Below are positions 59,307 through 64,000 of a stretch of 64,000 nt of DNA, in pieces (position 1 is the stretch's first letter; the number at the start of each line of letters is the position of its first letter). The stretch comes from Acidimicrobiaceae bacterium (GTDB lineage Bacteria > Actinomycetota > Acidimicrobiia > Acidimicrobiales > UBA8190): the NCBI GenBank assembly GCA_003151955.1, contig PLZB01000055.1, forward strand, positions 74,978 through 138,977. The letters run 5' to 3'. The notes beneath the pieces were generated by a model. That model did not search any database, was not told the DNA's origin, and saw only the letters and a program-made list of their open reading frames with translations. The position numbers were made by a program, and so were the translations under genes.

Positions 59307-60709
59307 GGTCGCCTCTGGCTTCGGAGAAAGGCCACGGATCCGTAGCCGATTCCGACCAGTTCGGCCAGGGTGAGGCTCCGGGGGAACTGCGACGTCTTGC
59401 CGACGTTCTTCGGGGAAGTGGGGCTGAGGAGGTAGTCCACGGCGGCGGGGAGACGGGAGAGCATGTCCCTCCGCTCGTCGCGACTGAGGAAGTGCTTGGT
59501 GATGACGGCCCCGAGACCGACGCCGTAGTCGAAGACTTGGCGCCGGAGAAGATCGATCTCGCGGCGATGGTCGTGGCGGACCAGAGCTGCCGGCTCGTAG
59601 ACGAGTTGGTGACCGCCGCGGATGCAGGTCAGGTAGATGTCGAGGTCCTCGCCTCCCCGGGTGCGGGTGCCCGTGCCGAGGCGGTCGTCGTACCCGCCGA
59701 GCTCGGCGAGAAGGGATCGGCGCCACGCCGCGTTCGCCCCCGAGCCGTATATCCCAAGGAGGTAGGGGTAGACGGGGTGGTCGAGGCGGTGGGAGCCGAG
59801 GTCCCACCGGCGCCGCTCGAAGCCCTTGCTGAACCCCCCGAACTCCTCGATGAGATGCTGGGCCCTGGTCTCGAGGTGGGAGGGGAGGATGAGCCCGGTG
59901 ACGCAGGCCACCTCGGGCCGGTCGAACCCGGCGACCAGGAATCCGAGCCAGTCAGAGTCGAGGGTCACGTCTTCGTCGGTGAGGGCCACAATCTCGGTCT
60001 GGGCCTCGCGGCTGCTGCGATTGCGGACCGAGGCCAGTCCGGGTTTGGGCTCCGTGACGTACCACAACCGGTCCTCGTGCCCGAAGGCTTCGATCAGCGG
60101 CCCGGGGAGCTCGGACGATCCAGGTCTGTTGTCGACCACCAGGACCTGCGTGTCGTCGTAGGTCTGATCTAGGGCGGAGCGGACGACCCTGAGCAGGCCG
60201 GGAATCGACCGTCCGCAGGTGGCGATGCAGATGGTGGCGGTGGGTCGATGTCGGCCGAGGCGGCTCTGCCACGAGCAGAGCGCCGCATCGGCGCCGGGAA
60301 GACCGGCCGGGGTCAGGATGACCGGTGGCGACTGCCCGTCGGCGACGACGTGATCGGCGAGGGATTGGCCCAGCTCGGCCCAGATGTGGGAGGCCACCCG
60401 CCCCCGGTCGATCGAGCCGGTCGCTGGATCCGCCTCAGACGAGGAGAGCAGAACCATCCCGATCGGGGTCCGGTGGAGGCGGACCAGGACCTGCACGGCG
60501 GAATACGAGGAGCCGTCGGGGAGCTGGCCGGGAAGGAGATCGGGGATCGGCTGGTCGACATCGATGTCGACGGTTTCGACGGGCCCGCCAAACCCACCGG
60601 GCGCGCCGCCGGAGGCGAACCATCCCCGGGGAATTGACGCCCCCTCCGACGGGTATGCCCCTGAGTTCGATGGTACCGACGCGTCGTCCGTGAAGTCCTC
60701 AGCGATCAC
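59303..60709 (-). CDS. Family 2 glycosyltransferase with an extra N-terminal domain
   Basis: A 468-residue protein. The leader is variable for 45 residues, then the extra domain appears (VDIDVDQPIPDLLPGQL, AVQVLVRLHRTPIGMVLLSS). The GT2 domain starts at TATICIATCGRSIPGLLRV, with ALTDEDVTLDSDWLG holding a DED in place of DDD and GGEDLDIYLTCIRGG later. The C-terminus is hydrophobic and basic (TLAELVGIGYGSVAFLRS). Start GTG 60709 overlaps the upstream GT2 stop. Donor and acceptor are unknown. Confidence 0.9.
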   Translation of the reverse strand: MIAEDFTDDASVPSNSGAYPSEGASIPRGWFASGGAPGGFGGPVETVDIDVDQPIPDLLPGQLPDGSSYSAVQVLVRLHRTPIGMVLLSSSEADPATGSIDRGRVASHIWAELGQSLADHVVADGQSPPVILTPAGLPGADAALCSWQSRLGRHRPTATICIATCGRSIPGLLRVVRSALDQTYDDTQVLVVDNRPGSSELPGPLIEAFGHEDRLWYVTEPKPGLASVRNRSSREAQTEIVALTDEDVTLDSDWLGFLVAGFDRPEVACVTGLILPSHLETRAQHLIEEFGGFSKGFERRRWDLGSHRLDHPVYPYLLGIYGSGANAAWRRSLLAELGGYDDRLGTGTRTRGGEDLDIYLTCIRGGHQLVYEPAALVRHDHRREIDLLRRQVFDYGVGLGAVITKHFLSRDERRDMLSRLPAAVDYLLSPTSPKNVGKTSQFPRSLTLAELVGIGYGSVAFLRSQRRP

Positions 60710-61755
60710 GGGACCCCCGCGGCGTCGGGGGGGCTCGGCAGGGCAGGATCCGTACCGGCTGTACCGCTGACCACCGCCGGCGTCGGCTGGTTCCGGCCCT
60801 TGATCCGGCGATCCCCCCAGACAGCGCCGAGTCGACGGAAGATGCCGGTCCGGCCGCCGGTGAAACCGAGCACGGTGGTGACGAGACCCAGCACGATCAT
60901 GGCGGCCTCGGCCAGACCGAACAGGTCTCCCCGAACGGCCTGACCGAGTCCCCGGAGGACACCCCGAGGCAGCACCTTCACGGTGTAGTCCCGCTCGGTG
61001 GCCAGAGCCGGACCGGTCCCGGCGTAGCGACTCACGGCGTCCTTTGAAAGGCCCTCGGCGAAGCACCGCAGGAGGAAGTACCTGACCGTCAGGCGCGCTG
61101 CAGGCACGTCGTGGTGGATCCTGGCGGACGGGATGTGGAGGAGCTGGCTGTCAGGGAATCGCTTCCCGACTCGAATGCACAGCTCGGTCTCCTCGCACCC
61201 GAGGGGGACGACGCCGATCCGACCGATGTCGGTCAGGAAGGGGCCGGCTACTTCGAACGCCTCCTTCCGCAACGACATCCCGTTGGCGATGAAGTTCCTC
61301 ACCGGTGCGACCGCGACTGGCTGCCCCCGGTAGCTGCAGCCCACAACCCAGCCGAACTCCTCGGGAAACCATCGAGGCACCGGACCGGACCATGCCGCTT
61401 CGATCCAGGACCCGGTGCCGATCACGGTGGGGTCCTTGTAGGGGTCCAGGAGTTCGGCCAGCCAATCGGGCTCGGCGACGGCGTCGTCATCGAGGTAGGC
61501 GATCACGTCGCCGCTGGCCCGGCCAGCCCCGGTGTTGCGGGCGCCGGCGATGCCTCGACGATCGGCCTCGTTCCCGACCACTTCAGTGTCGGGGAAGGCA
61601 ATCGAGGCCCGGAGGAGGAGGGCTTCGTTGTGGTCGACCACGATGACGAGCTGATCGGCGGGACGTCGTTGGTCGCGGACCGACTGCACACCGGCGACCA
61701 GGGTGTCCCACCTGTCCTCGGTGTAGGCGCAGATGACGACGCTGACGGTCAGCAC
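60706..61755 (-). CDS. Family 2 glycosyltransferase
   Basis: A 349-residue compact GT2 without the extra domain. LTVSVVICAYTEDRWDTLVAGVQSV opens the fold, AYLDDDAVAEPDWL carries the DDD, and CEETELCIRVGKRFP the late acidic motif. A hydrophobic helix near 285-305 (LAEAAMIVLGLVTTVLGF) may anchor it to the membrane. Start GTG 61755 overlaps the deacetylase stop by 7 nt. The C-terminal tail is Pro/Thr-rich. Confidence 0.9.
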   Translation of the reverse strand: MLTVSVVICAYTEDRWDTLVAGVQSVRDQRRPADQLVIVVDHNEALLLRASIAFPDTEVVGNEADRRGIAGARNTGAGRASGDVIAYLDDDAVAEPDWLAELLDPYKDPTVIGTGSWIEAAWSGPVPRWFPEEFGWVVGCSYRGQPVAVAPVRNFIANGMSLRKEAFEVAGPFLTDIGRIGVVPLGCEETELCIRVGKRFPDSQLLHIPSARIHHDVPAARLTVRYFLLRCFAEGLSKDAVSRYAGTGPALATERDYTVKVLPRGVLRGLGQAVRGDLFGLAEAAMIVLGLVTTVLGFTGGRTGIFRRLGAVWGDRRIKGRNQPTPAVVSGTAGTDPALPSPPDAAGVP

Positions 61756-62615
61756 GACGCCCCCCTCGACGAGAGACGCCGGACCAGACGCCAACCGGGC
61801 CGGGCCATGCAACGCGCCCGTTGGACCGCCGGCGAGCGGCGGCCCTGACGGAGAAGTCGGAGCAGGTCGTCGCCGGAGGTGTCCGGGCCGACGACGATCC
61901 GCCTGACGCGAAGTATCGCGTCGCCGGGGGGCGATGACCCGGGGGTGATCCTCTGGAGGTTGTCGCCGACCTCGAAGGCGACCCGGTAGCCGCAGGACCG
62001 GGCTACCGTTCGGACGGCCCGGCGGTGAAAGCCGTATGGATAGGCCAGGGTGGTGACGGGGACAGCGAGATTGTCCTCGAGGATCGAACGGCCGTGATGG
62101 AGTTCGACGCGGAGCCGCTCGGGCGATAGCAGGTCGAAGGGGAGGTGGTCGTGGCCGTGCGCACCCACCTCGGCACCTGCCGCGACCACTTCGCTGATCT
62201 CGCCCCATCCCATCACTTCACGGTGATCCTCACCAAGGTTGGCCAGCCAGGCGGCCGGGCCGTCGACATGGGCGGTCGGGACGAAGACTGTCCCCGTCAT
62301 GGCGTACCGGGCGAGGGCGGGCATGACAGCGGAGGCGAAGCTCCGGTATCCGTCGTCGAAGGTCAGGTAGACCGTCGGGCGTCGACCCGTCTCGGACAGA
62401 TCGAGGGACGACGCCGGGGCGGTCACGTAACCGGCCGAGGCCAGGGCACCGAGGTGCTCGTCGAAAAGGCCCCGGGGGACCACATAGCGCCGGAATCGGT
62501 CCTGGACGGGGCCGTCGGCGACGTCGTGGTAGAGGAGAACCGGGACCGTGCCGCTCTCCTCGTGAGCGTCGACCACTTGCCCGGCCGGAGCCGAGCCTTC
62601 GGCCGCCGTCCCCAT
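61749..62615 (-). CDS. Polysaccharide deacetylase (NodB fold)
   Basis: A 288-residue carbohydrate esterase 4-type protein. VPVLLYHDVA at about 24-33, TFDDGYRSF with Asp87-Asp88, and GAHGHDHLPFDLL with the metal-binding His153 and His157 are the NodB motifs; TTLAYPYGFHRRAV follows. No clear signal peptide, so it may act in the cytoplasm or on lipid-linked intermediates. The start is ATG 62615; the frame is open upstream but codes for low-complexity sequence. It would remove N- or O-acetyl groups from a glycan. Confidence 0.88.
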   Translation of the reverse strand: MGTAAEGSAPAGQVVDAHEESGTVPVLLYHDVADGPVQDRFRRYVVPRGLFDEHLGALASAGYVTAPASSLDLSETGRRPTVYLTFDDGYRSFASAVMPALARYAMTGTVFVPTAHVDGPAAWLANLGEDHREVMGWGEISEVVAAGAEVGAHGHDHLPFDLLSPERLRVELHHGRSILEDNLAVPVTTLAYPYGFHRRAVRTVARSCGYRVAFEVGDNLQRITPGSSPPGDAILRVRRIVVGPDTSGDDLLRLLRQGRRSPAVQRARCMARPGWRLVRRLSSRGASC

Positions 62616-62655
62616 CAACGAGCCCAGTGGAGCGGCGACCCCGACGGGCTGGGCG

Positions 62656-63588
62656 TCATTGGGCCAGACTCCCCTCGGGCCGGGCGATGTAGATGGGACT
62701 GGCAGCCGGCGTGGACTCCGGCCCCGACATCGGCGCCACCTTTCCATAACCGGGCGCGGCAGACGGGACCGGCTTGATCTCCCGAGCCTCCGAACGACCC
62801 CGCCATCGTTGCCGCTCGGTCTGGATGGTCCGCAGGACCCGGAATCCGTCGGAGAAGGCGTTCAGGTTGCTCGAACCGTGGACCCGGTCCTTCTCGAAGC
62901 TGGGGACCTCGGCCACCTTGAGGCCGGCCTTGGCGATCCTGACGTTGATGAGGGTCTCGACCTCGAAGCCGTCGCCCCAGAGCATGGCGGGGGCTCCGGG
63001 TCCGGTCAGGGTGGTGTGGTCGAGGTCGAAGGCCTCGAGGCAGTGCCGCCAGAAGGCGTTGTACCCGTAGCAGAGGTCGCTGTAGCGGGTGCCGTAGAGG
63101 AGGTTGACGGTCTTGTTCAGCCAGAAGTTGCCGGCCCGCCGGAACCGGCTGATGTCGGTGCTTCCGCCGCCCCGCATGAAGCGGGAGCCCTTGGCGAAGT
63201 CGACCCCTTGGCAGAGGGTGTCGACGAAGCGGGGGATCTCCGTGGGGTCGGCGGAGCCGTCGGCGTCGAGCATGACGATGATGTCGCCGGTGGCCGCAGC
63301 GAAGCCACAGGCCAGGGCGTTGCCCTTTCCCTTGCGGGTCTGGTGGACGATCTCGATCCCGGGCCGGAGCCGGCGGGCCACGGCCACGGTGTCGTCGGTC
63401 GACCGGCCGTCGACCAGGATCACCTGGTGGAGGTCGAGGGGGAGGTCGACGAAGACGTGGGGGAGGTTCCTGGCCTCGTTCATGGCCGGGATGACGACAG
63501 TGACGGTGGGATCCGGTGTCCGAGACGCCGGGGCCCCGCCCTTCCCGAAGTCCTGCTTAAGCTGGCGTCCCGGTGGGCCGATTGTCAG
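62656..63588 (-). CDS. Family 2 glycosyltransferase, dolichyl-phosphate mannosyltransferase-like
   Basis: The clear domain begins with TVTVVIPAMNEARNLPHVFVDLP and includes VILVDGRSTDDTVAVARRL, QTRKGKGNALACGFAAATGDIIVMLDADGSADP (DXD) and FAKGSRFMRGGGSTDISRFRR. It is a DPM1-like GT2 that usually charges a polyprenyl phosphate. The start is unresolved: no ATG, GTG or TTG precedes the domain without entering the divergent small gene at 63655. CTG 63588 is shown as a boundary. First gene of the glycan operon. Confidence 0.82.
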   Translation of the reverse strand: MTIGPPGRQLKQDFGKGGAPASRTPDPTVTVVIPAMNEARNLPHVFVDLPLDLHQVILVDGRSTDDTVAVARRLRPGIEIVHQTRKGKGNALACGFAAATGDIIVMLDADGSADPTEIPRFVDTLCQGVDFAKGSRFMRGGGSTDISRFRRAGNFWLNKTVNLLYGTRYSDLCYGYNAFWRHCLEAFDLDHTTLTGPGAPAMLWGDGFEVETLINVRIAKAGLKVAEVPSFEKDRVHGSSNLNAFSDGFRVLRTIQTERQRWRGRSEAREIKPVPSAAPGYGKVAPMSGPESTPAASPIYIARPEGSLAQ

Positions 63589-63654
63589 GTCGTGGCCATC
63601 AGGGACGAGATCAGAGCCGGGGTTCGGCTGTCCCCCTCCGAAGGTGGGTTGGTC

Positions 63655-63834
63655 GTGGTGAAGGGGCGCCCAGGGACGTGTCACCGGTGCGGCTGGCAAC
63701 GGGAGGTCTCCCGCGTGACGAGAGCCGAACGGAAGCGGCTCGGGACCGGCCGGGCCTACGGACGCCTGTGCGACGAGTGCCGGGGTGACCTGGCTGGTGC
63801 CGGCGACGGCCCGTCGTCTCCGGACGGCTCCTGA
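63655..63834 (+). CDS. Small zinc-ribbon protein
   Basis: A 59-residue protein starting at GTG 63655, 7 nt after an AAGGTGG site. The sequence has CHRCGWQREVSRVTRAERKRLG, then GRLCDECRGDL, so two CxxC knuckles flank a basic segment, as in small ribosome- or nucleic-acid-associated zinc ribbons. It is divergent from the DPM-like glycosyltransferase. Its minus-strand overlap with a longer version of that gene argues for the shorter glycosyltransferase. Confidence 0.6.
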   Translation: MVKGRPGTCHRCGWQREVSRVTRAERKRLGTGRAYGRLCDECRGDLAGAGDGPSSPDGS

Positions 63835-63859
63835 CTGTCCCTGCACGGGCCCGAGGGGC

Positions 63860-64000
63860 TCAACGGCGGACAAGACGGATCACCTTGGCCTTGGTGGCCC
63901 GGCGGTGGGCCCTGATCGGTGCGGGACGCTTCGGGTTTGGTCGTCGGTCGGTTTGGGGGTCGATCTGGTTCTGCTGGGGAATCCAGGACTCTGGGGGTAG
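63860..64000 (-). CDS. C-terminal fragment of an unidentified protein, cut by window edge
   Basis: On the minus strand the frame is open from the window edge to TGA at 63862-63860. It encodes 46 residues with a Pro/Gln-rich part (WIPQQNQIDPQT) and a strongly basic tail (RPNPKRPAPIRAHRRATKAKVIRLVRR in pieces: PNPKRP, RAHRRATKAK, VIRLVRR). A basic C-terminal tail fits a membrane or surface protein's cytoplasmic end. Too short to assign. It could be chance. Confidence 0.35.
   Translation of the reverse strand, partial: LPPESWIPQQNQIDPQTDRRPNPKRPAPIRAHRRATKAKVIRLVRR

Noticed and set aside
62656..63873. Longer DPM-like glycosyltransferase reaching 63873
   Set aside because: The extra 95 residues are low-complexity, lack family similarity and overlap a plausible plus-strand zinc-ribbon gene.
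63785..64000. Plus-strand open frame at the right edge
   Set aside because: Composition is not coding-like and it overlaps the zinc-ribbon stop; the minus-strand frame looks better, though still weak.

Overview
The window looks like chromosomal DNA from a very GC-rich actinobacterium. Coding is dominated by CGG, GGG, CTC and GCC codons, many genes start with GTG, and neighbours are often joined by 4-nt GTGA or ATGA overlaps. DUF3039 and DUF2510 domains, a deazaflavin-dependent (DDN-type) oxidoreductase, an F420-type PPOX remnant, and an acyl-CoA dehydrogenase next to a phosphotransferase all point to Actinobacteria. Class Acidimicrobiia or a close relative is my best guess, by inference only. 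I see no rRNA, tRNA, CRISPR array or intact insertion sequence.

0-8 kb: lipid and xenobiotic metabolism (phosphotransferase, ACAD10/11-like dehydrogenase, TetR regulator, cytochrome P450), a broken aldo/keto reductase, a Bcp peroxiredoxin, a Met-rich membrane-anchored protein with a WHAH motif, a decayed membrane-protein gene, a ferritin-like protein and a cupin. 8-13.5 kb: a MoxR / DUF58 / transglutaminase operon, then a methyltransferase. 13.5-17.8 kb: a COG4705 membrane protein, nicotinamide riboside uptake and NAD synthesis (PnuC, NadR), a PadR regulator with a His-rich tail, a ferredoxin, a PPOX remnant and a GNAT. 17.8-19.8 kb: an accessory patch with a multiply frameshifted DUF4143 ATPase, three copies of a 15-nt repeat and an orphan Imm5-like gene. 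19.8-31.3 kb: three SDRs, a MaoC-DUF2510 fusion, peroxiredoxin, penicillin-binding lipoprotein, DusB, Maf and a GGDEF-EAL protein. 31.4-47 kb: membrane proteins, a lipoprotein, a metallo-beta-lactamase-fold hydrolase, an aldo/keto reductase, a multi-zinc-ribbon protein preceded by a striking array of perfect hairpins, an MFS transporter, a CoA-transferase, a frameshifted HTH pair, a SEC-C protein, a DDN-type reductase with twin operators, and a GNAT.

47-64 kb: a surface-glycan locus. Two tandem secreted GH16 glycosidases and a small glycosyltransferase lie on the plus strand. They converge on a nine-gene minus-strand operon with four GT2 transferases (one fused to a sulfotransferase), two flippase-like proteins, a large GT-C-like membrane protein, a NodB deacetylase and a DPM-like GT2. 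Seven consecutive junctions in this operon overlap by four bases or slightly more. Three of its GT2 proteins carry a similar extra N-terminal domain that I cannot name. Codon use is less GC-biased here, especially at 55.6-57.5 kb, which may reflect transfer.

A theme across the window is gene damage: at least seven loci have frameshifts or internal deletions and one glycosyltransferase has an in-frame TAG. Three frameshifts sit at 8-base G or C runs, so sequencing or assembly error must be separated from real decay. The most promising undescribed element is the 37.74-37.99 kb region. It holds four perfect hairpins in a row (two with TTCG loops), then inverted repeats that can sequester the start codon of the zinc-ribbon gene or pair with each other instead.
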